64,000 bases of DNA from Pratylenchus scribneri. Taxonomy: Eukaryota > Nematoda > Chromadorea > Rhabditida > Pratylenchidae. The notes under the pieces are model-generated. The model did not search any database, was not told the origin of the DNA, and worked only from the letters and a program-made list of their open reading frames with translations. Made by a program: the position numbers and the translations under genes. This document shows positions 46,401 through 56,600 of the stretch, one piece after another. Position 1 is the stretch's first letter; each line of letters opens with the position of its first letter. The stretch is from assembly GCA_030063045.1 (NCBI GenBank), contig JAQSEB010000010.1, positions 620,001 through 684,000 of the forward strand. The letters are read 5' to 3'.

Positions 46401-47878
46401 AATTATTAAAATCAGAACAGGCGGAATTATTAAAATCAGAACAGGCGGAATTATTAAAATCAGAACAGGCGGAATTATTAAAATCAGAAAAGGCGGAATT
46501 ATTAAAATCAGAAAAGGCGGAATTATTAAAATCAGAAAAGGCGGAATTATTAAAATCAGAACAGGCGGAATTATTAAAATCAGAACAGGCGGAATTATTA
46601 AAATCAGAACAGGCGGAATTATTAAAATCAGAACAGGCTGAATTATTAAAATCAGAACAGGCGGAATTATTAAAATCAGAACAGGCGGAATTATTAAAAT
46701 CAGAACAGGCGGAATTAATCTAACTTAAAATATACGGAATTATCCTGACTAATAGAGTTACCCCTGGATTTGAATCTGCCAGTATTTTTCTTACCAATCA
46801 AAACAACTCGAATCTGATTGAACGGAGTCAAATTGAATGCATTGAAAATGAGCGGCCGAGGTGGAAAGATGGTGGCACCCTGCAAAAAAATATGTTAATT
46901 TTGCAATTTTATTAAAAGTTTTGGCTACTTTTTTGTTGAATTTCTCCAAATGTTTGCAAATTCCTTTCACATAATCCTTCCGCAATTCCGGCTCAAGCAA
47001 TGCACGCCAGCTTGGATCGACCAATGTGGAAAAGAGTGGGGCCAATTCTGCAGTTGGCCAACAATTTTCGATGACAGGGATGGTGGCTTCTTCAGCTTTT
47101 GGTGTTTCTTTGGCTTCCAACATAATTTTTACGGGAGATTCAAATGAAGTTGCCGTCGTCACTTCTTTGGAATGTTCATTTGAGGGTGATGTTGGGGATG
47201 ACGGTGGTGATATTAAAGCAGCAATTAAAGCTCTAAAAAACATTTTTGAAATTTATTAAATTTTTTAATTTTAAACAATATTTTTGTCTAAATTTACAGG
47301 GCAAAAAAATGCATAGATTCCAGCAAAAGCAAATAATTTAATTAAAATTTCTTTCAAAAGGAATTTTTCAATTTTCAAGGATTATACCAAAAATTCAAAA
47401 AGTGTACAATTTTAGATCCATAAATTTTAATGTTTTCGAATTTAGCCTAAAGCCAATTATTAGAAAACCTTAAAAACGGTTTAAAAAAACCATTAAAAAT
47501 GTTTAATTAGCAAGCAAACATATGATTTGATTAAAATTTTTTATCATAATTTATAATTATATTTCTGTAAACCAATATCTTTAATTTACAAAGACTAGGA
47601 TATTAAAAGAATAATAAAAATTTCAAATTAAGATTCACCGGAAACCTTAAAAGCGTCCAAGTTAAACTATCAGGGCTTAATTAAATTGTTCTATCCAATT
47701 TTCACATAAAATTTACAATCAAAATAACCCACCTTTTACTCGATGAAGCCTCTTCATCCGTAGAAACATTTGCAGTAGATTCATTCAATGCTCGTCGTTT
47801 GACGACCCGTTTAGTGACCTCCTTTTTGACTTCCTTGCCGAACATCTCCAACAGGCTTAATTGTTTTGTTGGTGGCAT
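43454..47878 (-). CDS. ung-1: Uracil-DNA glycosylase, UNG2-like
   Basis: Seven exons: 47878-47733, 47232-46929, 46879-46795, 44663-44566, 44519-44416, 44123-43955, 43570-43454. They total 1023 nt (340 aa) in frame. It removes uracil from DNA to start base-excision repair. Signatures: [25 protein letters not shown], the catalytic water-activating loop [38 protein letters not shown], the AHQANSH segment and the HPSPLS minor-groove loop, ending IDWTAL. The usual Gly after GQDPYH is Asp here ([11 protein letters not shown]). The N-terminus [15 protein letters not shown] contains a PCNA-binding (PIP-box) pattern followed by a basic KRVVKRR stretch, as in nuclear UNG2. It lies 204 nt downstream of the extended open frame of the preceding gene; the large intron holds the 72-unit minisatellite. 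Confidence 0.9.
44715..44990. mobile_element. MITE family B copy abutting the UNG minisatellite
   Basis: Copy in the large UNG intron. Its right end runs directly into the 24-bp array that begins near 44998. Confidence 0.65.
44998..46722 (+). repeat. 24-bp minisatellite, locus 4 (UNG intron)
   Basis: About 72 units, the longest array. Variant units (GAAAAGGC, CAGGCTGAA) recur in a higher-order pattern, suggesting block duplication. It lies inside the UNG intron between 44663 and 46795. Confidence 0.9.
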
Positions 47879-47880
47879 TG

Positions 47881-47882
47881 CT
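47881..47882 (-). promoter_or_regulatory. Probable trans-splice acceptor for UNG
   Basis: A U-rich stretch followed by AAAG ends two nt before the UNG ATG, and an AATAAA of the upstream gene lies at 47997-48002. Spacing matches downstream genes in nematode operons. It is inferred, with no transcript evidence. Confidence 0.4.
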
Positions 47883-47996
47883 TTAAAAAATAAATTGTAA
47901 ATAAATTTAATTGAATTAATAATAAATATAAATGCGAAAATTATCCAATTTATGTGAACAAAAAATGTTAAAAAATAATAAAATAATTCCATCATT

Positions 47997-48002
47997 TTTA
48001 TT
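47997..48002 (-). terminator. Poly(A) signal of the Gln-rich/INO80E-type gene
   Basis: AATAAA on the minus strand, about 80 nt after the TAA at 48083 and about 120 nt before the UNG start codon. Confidence 0.5.
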
Positions 48003-48082
48003 TACTCAAAAGTAAAAAAAAGGTGTGAAAATTTAAAAAGAAAATTATATTTGAAAAAATGAAAAAAATAAAAATAATTCAA

Positions 48083-48241
48083 TTATTCATTTGATCCAAT
48101 TTGTTTCGATTGTTGAACCAATGAAGTGTCCATCCCCTCCTGCTTCCATTCCTCTTTATCTTTAATCATTAACATTACTTTCTTCTCCTCCTTTTTTGTG
48201 ATTGTTTCAATTTCCATCATTTTATCGCCACTGGTCAATTG
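48083..48241 (-). other. Open frame continuing past the TAG (possible readthrough extension)
   Basis: After GAA TAG CAA TTG the same frame runs 52 codons to TAA at 48083-48085. It encodes a charged Lys/Glu/Met-rich segment (EETITKKEEKKVMLMIKD-like) similar in character to the preceding tail. It could be a readthrough extension, a polymorphic or erroneous stop (CAG to TAG), or chance. Confidence 0.4.
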
Positions 48242-51200
48242 CTATTCCTCCTCATTATTTGGCTTCTTCATTTCCACCTCTTCACCTCCCTGTTTTCCAT
48301 TTCCACTGCCAACATTTGGTGCATTTTCTTCCAATGGGGTAGTTAAAGTGGTCGCTGGATTCGCATTTTGTTGTTGCTTTCCATTTTCAACTATTAAAAT
48401 AACACAATTTAATGGTTAAAAAATTGAATAAAAATTGGTATATTTAAGTTTAAGGTGAGGATTTTTTGTTTGAAATACCGTATTTCGTCTATAAAAGTAC
48501 TGTAAATAGGTAAAAATATTTCCTTCGAGCGGAATTCGAATCCCTGACCCCTAAATTTTGCAAAATTGTAAAGTCCCCCTTTTCCGAAAATTTTCAAAAA
48601 TTTGTTTTAATTATATTTAATGTATTTCATCTAGAAATGTAATGTACTGTAGAATATACAAAATGAAAACCATGGCCAAAAAAAAAACAATTTCCTCTGT
48701 ACGGATTCAAACCCGAGACATAATAAATTTTGAAAATTGAAGGGCACTTTAAAAAATTTTTATAATTTTTTTTTTGAAAATCTTTATAAATCTTTGTCAG
48801 CCCTAAAACCTAGCCCTAATCTAAGCCGTATTCCAAAATCCAGGGTGCTAAAATCGTTAATTAATTAGATAATTGGCAAGTAACCCAAAAATACATGATT
48901 TACCTTTTTTCTTGGATTTTGAATTGCCGCCACCGCCGCCTGTCCCTCCCCCAGCAGTATTTGATCGTTTCGCTGATGAGCTGCCTGCTGCCGTCGATGA
49001 TGAACCTTGTCCGCCAGTATTTGGGGCCGCTCTTTTCCTGGACGTTTGTGGTTTTTGTTTTCTGAAATTATTTGGTATTATTTTTATTTTGTGAATTTTT
49101 TTTTTTATTTTTTTTTCTTTTTTTTAATTTATATTTTAATTCATTTTTATTTTCAAATTTTATTTTTTAATTATTCATTTTTTCTGAATAATTTTTTACC
49201 GTTTTGTTTTCTGTGTCCCACGTGGATCCTCCAATGTTTTTGTAGAAGCATCCGAATCATCGCTACTTTCCGTAAATGTTTCATATTGACCAAGTTTATC
49301 GAGAAGGAAATTCTGAATGAAGCAAAAATTAAATAAATTCATAAAAATAAAATTTTTAATATTACTAAATGACCTTATCCCGTGACAATTTCAACAATTT
49401 CCTTTGTAAATTGCGCAATTCCTCTTGGTAATATTCATTTTCCTGAAATCAATTTAAAAATATTTAAATAATATCTAAAAATTGAAAACTGACATAAACC
49501 AAAAATTTGAACTTCTTTTTCAGCTCCCGATATTTCTTCTTTGGCGAAACCGTAACATTCTCCTGCTGTTGTGATTGTGAATCCATTTCGGCCAAAATGG
49601 ACATGGCAAAACGGGAGGAGCCCACATAGGGGGATGGATGGCCAACCGCTGAAAAAGAAGAGGGAAAGATAAAGCGTTGGCCCACAAAAATGTCAATGTC
49701 TAAAAAGTTTTTTGGCTTCTAATAAATTAGAAACCGGTTTTAAACCCTACAAACCTTATGCCAATTTGTAGATCTCATCGAGACGCATCGAATGGTATAT
49801 AATTTGTCATAGTTTGGCCCAAAATTGAATGAGTTAAACCCCGGTTAAACCATATTTCCGATTTTTGGTTTTAAACCACTTTAATTTTGGACTAAAATTT
49901 GACTTAATTTTGGGCTAAAATTTGACATTTTTTTATACAATTCGATGCGTTTCGATGAGATCTACAAATTCAAATTGGTATATAAGGTTTGTAGAATCCA
50001 AAACCGGTTTCTGGACGAGTTAAACCGGTCAAACCAAATTTTCCGATTTTTGGTTTTAAACCACTTTAATTTTGGGCCAAAATTTGACATTTTATATACC
50101 ATTCGATGCGTTTCGATGAGATCTACAAATTGGTATATACGGTTTGTAAGGTCTAAAACCGGTTTGTGACTACAAAATTGTATAGGGTTTGTATGGTTTA
50201 AAACCGATTTCGGATTTATTAGAACTTAGAAGTCGAAAGTGTATTTGGAATTTGGTAGGGCTACCAGAGTAAGATTTATTCCTATAGTTTTTCTTTTCTT
50301 TGAACCTGCTTGTCCGGGTCCAATTGGAGCACCGACGGAAGGAGGAGGCGGTGGAAGCGGAGTCAATTGTTGTTGTTCATTTGGTGGCATTGGATGCATC
50401 ATCATCATCATTGGCGATGGATTTTGTTGCTGATGGGGATGTTGCGGTTGCGGTGGTTGTTGATGGACGAGAATGCGCTGTTGTTGTTGTTGTTGGTGGT
50501 GGTGGTGAGGATGTTGATGGGGATGGGGTGGAAGGGATGGAGGAGGCGGCGGTGGTGCAGGATGCATATGTGGAAGGGAACTGCAAAACAAAATGTTTTA
50601 TAAATTGTCATTTTATTGCTATTTTGAGAAAAAGAGAGAAACCTTTAAGTTTTTTAAAGCTAGAAGGTAAGATTTTAATTTTTTAGAGGTAGTTTTTTTA
50701 ATTCCAGACCTTAAGTTTTTAATGGCAGACCTTAAATTTGTTAAATTTGGAGCTTAATAAGTTCTTTCAAAGTTAGGCCTTAAGTTTTTCAAGGCAGACC
50801 GTAAGTTTTTTAAAAGCCCAATTCTTTAATTTTTTAGATATGAACCTTAAGTTAATTAATTGTAGACCTTAGGTTATTTAGATCAGATCAGAACTCAAGT
50901 TTTAAAGGTAGACCTTAAGTTTTCATTAAAAAGCCAGACCTTAAGTTTTTTTAAGATACCTCAAATTTTAAGGATAAACCTTAAATTTTTAAGTTAGACT
51001 CGTAAGTTTTTTAAAGATAGATTCCTTAGGTTTTTCTTTAAGTCAGTACTTAAGTTTTATTAAAAAGCCAGACCTTACGTTTTTTTAAAGATAGACCTCA
51101 AGTTTTAAAGATAAACGTTAAGTTTCAAACTTAGACCTTAAGTCTTAAAAAAAGGTAGACCTTAAGTTCTCTTTAAGTCAGTCCTTAAGTTTTTTAAATG

Positions 51201-53447
51201 TAAAAATTATTTTTACTACAATTTAAAATAAATAAATAAATTAGGCGAACCTTGCTGAACGAATACGAATTGAAGGTGTCGTCGTCGGCTGTTGAAGCGG
51301 ATGATTTTGTGGCCCTCCACCTGTGCTCATTGGACCAACACCGCCAATCATTCCAGCTGAATGGATGGGCGGCGTCAATTGCTGTTGCTGCTGATTTTGT
51401 TGTGCCACAAAATGTTGCTGCTGCTGAGAATGTTGCTGCTGTTGGTGGATGATGGGATTGTTGGCCATAGCAGCGGCAGATTGAGGAGTTGGCGGTGGAC
51501 CAATCATTTCGGCGTCCTATTATAATAATCAAACCCATAACCAAGAAAAATTTCTGGGAGTGGGAAATTTTCGCCAAATGGTGCCCCAGGGTAATAAGAG
51601 TATAAAATTGGCCCCGCAGAGTGCTAAAAAAATACAAAAAGGGTTCCCCCTTTCAGGCCCGGTGCTTGATTTTTTTGAGGTGGGTTCCTCGACAATTTTT
51701 TCTATTTTTCTCATCTTTTTTTTCCAATTTTCCTCCATTTTCCTTATTTTTCCCGATTTCTGGGGGAAGGGGGGTCCAGGGCTCCTATTTACTTATTTTG
51801 TCCAAATTTTTTTCATTTCGGGGGAAGAAATTCCACCTCCCCCTCCCTTCCCCTGTTACGGCGGACCTGCGGATAACAATGATGCGGATGCGGTGGTAGA
51901 CCATTTGAAGGATGCTGCGGATGATGATGTTCTGCACCGGCAGATTGCATTAATTGATGCATTTCCATTGCATTTTGGCTATTTTGACGCTGTTGTTGCG
52001 GTGGTGGTGGTCGTTGATGGCGAATTTGTGGTGGTTGGGATTGTTGCTGTTGAGATGGTAGAGGAAAGTTCTGCTGTTGCAATCGGGATGACTAAAAATT
52101 ACATAGTTCTAGTTTTAGGCATAGCTAATTTAAAAATTATTGGGGTAAAATTTTAAAATTTTTTGAAAAATTTCGACACCAAGGGGGTGACTTAAAAATT
52201 TGGGGGTCTCGGGTTCGAATCCGTTTAGAGGAAATTATTATTGCTGGATTTAATAAATACTTTTATGAATTTTTTATACATTCTACAACAATCACATTGA
52301 TAGGCTAAATATCTTTTTTTTTTTGAAAATTTTCGACCAAAAGTGGACCTTAACTTTTAGTAGAGGTCATTGGTTCGAAATCGAATCCGCTTAATGGAAA
52401 ATATTTTTTTCAATCTTGTAGCAAACTTTTATGTATTTTTTGCATATCAATAATTATTCATTTCCAATTTAATAAGCTTTAAATTTTCCCAATCTTTTGT
52501 TGCGTATTCATAATTAATTAAATGAATAACCTGTTGCTGTACGATTTGTTGTCCCTTATGATGAATAATTTGTTGCTGTTGCTGCCCCGGTGGTTGGCGT
52601 TGATCCATCAAATTGCTATTGGACGGAGGCGGCGGTGGCGATGACATTTGGCCAAGCAGAATTGGCGAATGAAGTTGCTGTTGCGATTGTTGGATAATTT
52701 GTTGCTGTCCTCTGTGTTGAATTGTGATGAATTGTTGCGGTGGCTGGTCAATTGGTGGCGTTTGTTGTTGTTGATGATGGGGCGGTGAGGCATAATGATG
52801 CGGTGGAATTGACATTGGACTTGCATTGTTCTTTAATAATATTTAGGTAAAATTGGTCGATAAAAATGTGGAATAAAGTCAAAATAATTACAAACGGTGT
52901 AAGAAGGGTTTGTTCCACAAATCCAAATACCCAAAATTGGATAGCTGGTCAAGAAGACGCATTGAATGGTATATAATTTGGTAATGGTTTGGTCAACAAT
53001 TAAAGGTTTTAAACGATTTAAACCACATTTTGGTTTTAAATCGCTTAAATCACACTTTGGTTTTAAATGGTTTAAATCGAATTTGGTTTTAAACTGCTTA
53101 AACCCATTTTTGTTTTAAACTGTTTAAGCCCATTTTGGTTTCGGTTTTAAAACTAAGTTTGAATTGATTAAACTCACCCAAAACATAATTAAATGATGCT
53201 CTTTACACAGCTCTATCGATTGGGTATAATGTTTATGGGTTTGAGTTAAACTTCTAAACTTTTTACAATATTTTCTTTTAAAATTTTATTTTTTTAAACA
53301 AATTAAATATCCGAATTCCGAATGACTTACTCGAATCCATTGTTGTTGCTGTTGATTATAATTATTTTGCTGTTGTCCTTTGTTGTTCGATTGCATTTGC
53401 TGCTGTTGTTGTGGATGAGGCGATCCACCAATTTGTTGTTGGTTCAT
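48242..53447 (-). CDS. Gln/Pro/His-rich protein with INO80E-type coiled coil
   Basis: Ten exons: 53447-53331, 52830-52531, 52091-51867, 51516-51251, 50580-50306, 49648-49494, 49442-49374, 49312-49200, 49061-48904, 48390-48242. All phases agree; about 541 codons to the TAG at 48242-48244. The first half is Gln/Pro/His-rich with no fold. The later segment KKKYRELKKKFKFLVY, ENEYYQEELRNLQRKLLKLS, RDKNFLLDKLGQYE and ESSDDSDAS matches the conserved core of INO80 complex subunit E, so a role in INO80 chromatin remodelling is likely. The tail is basic then Gly/Ser-rich. Human INO80E lacks the long N-terminal part. The junction 50306/49648 ties both halves into one frame (phase 1 on both sides). The frame stays open for 52 codons after the TAG. 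Confidence 0.75.
48470..48740 (-). repeat. Two T-arm-like TTCGAA repeats with TACTGTA flanks
   Basis: ACCGTATTTCGTCTA plus GAGCGGAATTCGAATCCC, then a second diverged unit near 48620-48720. They sit in the last intron of the INO80E-type gene. Confidence 0.55.
50660..51200 (-). repeat. Irregular AGACCTTAAGTTTTTTAAAG repeats
   Basis: Some 20 degenerate units of 20-28 bp fill the intron between exons 51251 and 50580 of the INO80E-type gene. Confidence 0.75.
51645..51800. repeat. Dispersed repeat related to 57200-57390
   Basis: Shares GGTGGGT(T/C)CCTCGACA, a T-rich block with CTTTTTTTCCCAATT, and GGGCCC-like borders with 57200-57390. At the latter the ends CCAGGCCCAGCGC and GGCGCCGGGCCTGG form an inverted repeat. 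Confidence 0.55.
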
Positions 53448-53462
53448 TTAAAAAAAATTACG

Positions 53463-53465
53463 ACT
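53463..53465 (-). promoter_or_regulatory. Probable trans-splice acceptor for the INO80E-type gene
   Basis: ACATTTTTAG on the minus strand ends 16-18 nt before the ATG at 53447. The co-SMAD poly(A) signal (AATAAA at 53563-53568) lies about 100 nt upstream. Inferred only. Confidence 0.4.
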
Positions 53466-53562
53466 AAAAATGTTACAAAAATATTTATAAAAAGCACATA
53501 AAATATAAAATATAAATGCCAAAAAACATTTAAATTAATTAAATTAATGAATACATAAATAA

Positions 53563-53568
53563 TTTATT
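53563..53568 (-). terminator. Co-SMAD poly(A) signal
   Basis: AATAAA on the minus strand, about 100 nt after the stop codon at 53664. Confidence 0.5.
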
Positions 53569-53663
53569 CTTATTTCACATGGTAATGGTAAGGCAAGGAA
53601 TGGGCATGGGTAATAATTAAATAATATTTTACATAAATTAATAAATTGAAAAAAGTGAAAAAA

Positions 53664-56600
53664 TTAATTCATCAACAGCAATTCATTCAAAAGTTGCAAA
53701 GGCCGATGCAATTGAATCTTAAAATGAAAATATTATAATAAAAATAAAATATGAGAAATATTAGCTGAAAAAACATTGGAAAATACCGAATAAAGGGCTC
53801 AGTGGTTTGTCCTATACTCACAAACCTAATACCCAATCGATATATCTTGTGTTTTTGATTTACCCAATTCTAACTTAGTTTTGAACCAAACCAAAATGTG
53901 GTTTAAACCGTTTAAAACCCTTTAATTGTTGACCAAACCAAAATGTGGTTTAAACCGTTTAAAACCCGTTAATTGTTGACCAAACCAAAATGTGGTTTAA
54001 ACCGTTTAAAACCCTTTAATTGTTGACCAAACCAAAATGTGGTTTAAACCGTTTAAAACCCGTTAATTGTTGACCAAACCAAAATGTGGTTTAAACCGTT
54101 TAAAACCCTTTAATTGTTGACCAAACCATAACCAAATTATATACCATTCAATGCGTCTTGACCAGCTCTATCCAATTTTGAGTATATTTGGTTTGGGAAT
54201 GTGTGGGATAAACCCTCTTTAAACCATTATATTTATTTTTGTTATTATTTACTTTTTTTCGGCATTTTCAATGCTTATCGGCAAATTAAATACTATCCAA
54301 AATAATTAATTTACTTCAATCCAACATGGCGTTTCCTTGATGCTCGTTCGTGCATAACCAGCACCCCATCCCTTCACAAAACTCAGCGAAATTGTGCAAC
54401 ATGCCTTAATTAATTGGGGAATTTAAATTTATTTACACTGGGATTACTCGTCTGAGATCGTCCATTCCAGTTGGGCTTTTCTGCGACGATCCACCGGCAG
54501 CAGATTGTGGAATGCCGGCAACCGCATAGGCTTGAACCATTGCTTAATAAAATTATAAAAATTAATAAATTTTTTATATGTCTAAAATCCAATATTTTTG
54601 AGGTCATATAATTTGGCCATAACGAAATGTTGTGCTTAAGATTAGGAGGACCAGGCTTTAGGCAGAATAGAGCTTAAAAACGCGCCTGATCCTGATTTGG
54701 TAAGTTTTTTGGCTTCAAACATGTTGCTTTTTGACTAGAAAATTTTTAGGTAAATTCCAAATGATTTTAGTAGGCAAATTATAATTAGGGAAGGGATTTT
54801 TAGGTGGGCTTAGCCTTATTTTTTTGTGAAATTTGCTAAAAATAATTTCGAAACCATAAAATAGATAATTTTTGGTTTTTTCGTACATTTTCTAAGTAAT
54901 TTTTCCCTCAAAAATACCAAAATATGTAAAACAGGGCAAAAATTATGTTAAAAGTATGGAAATAAATGCTCAAAAAATTATTTATGTGCTTATCTTACCA
55001 AATCTATTATAAGATACATTCAAAAAAATAGGTCCAAAAATAAGTAAAAATCTTCTCCCTAATTATAATTGTCATTCTTAATTAAAAATCATATAATTAT
55101 TTACCAGCCAAATGTGCATTCTGCTTTTGGGCAAACATTTCTGCATAGGCCCATTGCAAATCGAACACCTTCCGATGTGTTCCAGTGCAGAATTTGTGCA
55201 CGGCGGTGCCCGGTTGCAAATTGTGTTGATGGTCGAGGAAGTAGCTTTGCACAAAAATGCCCTTTTGTGAAAGGCATTCCAGAAAAACTGCATTCCCTTC
55301 GGCGTCCATGCTCAACCTTATGCCTTTGCCAATATGAAGTCGGGCGCGTTCGGATGCCTAAAATGAATAATTTGTTGGATTTTTCAACATTTCGCATCGA
55401 ATTTTCATTGAATTTTTTCTAAATATTGAATTTATTTTTTATTCAAATTTTTATAAATATTTTGAATTTAATTTTTGTTGATTTTTATAATATTTTGAAT
55501 CATAAAAACGGTTTTTCAAAAACCAAAAAACATTCATCCTTTGTTTACCTAAAAAATATTTGACCTTGGTCGGATTCGAACCTTCGACCCATTTCCCCTA
55601 TTCCCCCTTCAGAAATTCACATTCTTCCCAGGTAGGACAAAAAAAATCAAAAATGCCCAAGTCCCAATTTTTTCGGTTTTCATTTTCATAGCCCGAGATT
55701 TGATCCATACATTTACCATATATTGTATCTAACTAAGATTCCTAAATATAATTTAGTATAAGAAAATTTTAAAAAATTTTGCCTAAATAAACTGAAAAAA
55801 AATGAATTTTATTTGAAATCATTTTGTAAAAATATCTCGAAATTTAATTTTAATTATTTAACCTCACTACGATGGACATTTGACAAAGCACCTATAAAAC
55901 AAATTAATTAAATAATTAATTAAAAATAAATTTCATGCACAATTTACCTAAACAAAATCGGCCAGCCTCCGCCCCAGTCGGGTCCATGCCCCCATCAATG
56001 TGCACATCCAACATTGTCCAAGGGGCTTTGAATGTTTCGCCAATTTGTGTGTCCAACTCGAAATAGTTTATTGAGCACCAATGCGTGGGATGGGCTGAAA
56101 TTTTAACATTTTTGGATGGAAATTATTACCCATGAAATCATTGGAATTTACCCAAAAAATTTCGTGTCGAAAGTTAATTTTTTGAGGCAATAAAATGTGG
56201 CCAAAACTGGATTTCTTTTTAGGCCATATCCAGCCTAAATCTTGGCCATAATCCTAGGCCAAAAAATTTTGTTATGGCCAAAAGTTTTAAGGATTAAAAA
56301 GTTGTTTTTTTAGAAAGAAAAATAATGTCCGAATGCCAGTGGAACTGAACTTGATGAATTCTTTTTGGTAAATCTGTACCTCTTTACCCAATAGGCTAAC
56401 CGTGCATGATTGCTTATTCGATAAAATTATGGATAAATTCCTGCGCAATTTATGGATAAATTTTAAATCCCTTTTTAGGAAAATCTAGGCATTTACCCAA
56501 TAGGCTAACCGGGCATGAGGCTTTAACAGATTAGGAATTAGGAATAAAATCCCAGTGATTTTTATGGGTAAAAAATTTTTATTAATGTAATTTTAAGCCA

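Noticed and set aside
44998..46722. CRISPR-like appearance of the repeat array
   Set aside because: The units are directly abutting with no unique spacers and the host is eukaryotic.
46791..47243. A separate gene starting [12 protein letters not shown] on the minus strand
   Set aside because: The frame is the second UNG exon; its true left edge is the acceptor at 47233, and the residues continue the UNG sequence.
50226..50611. Alternative plus-strand frames rich in Val/Gly/Trp
   Set aside because: Shadows of the Gln/Pro/His-rich exon on the minus strand.
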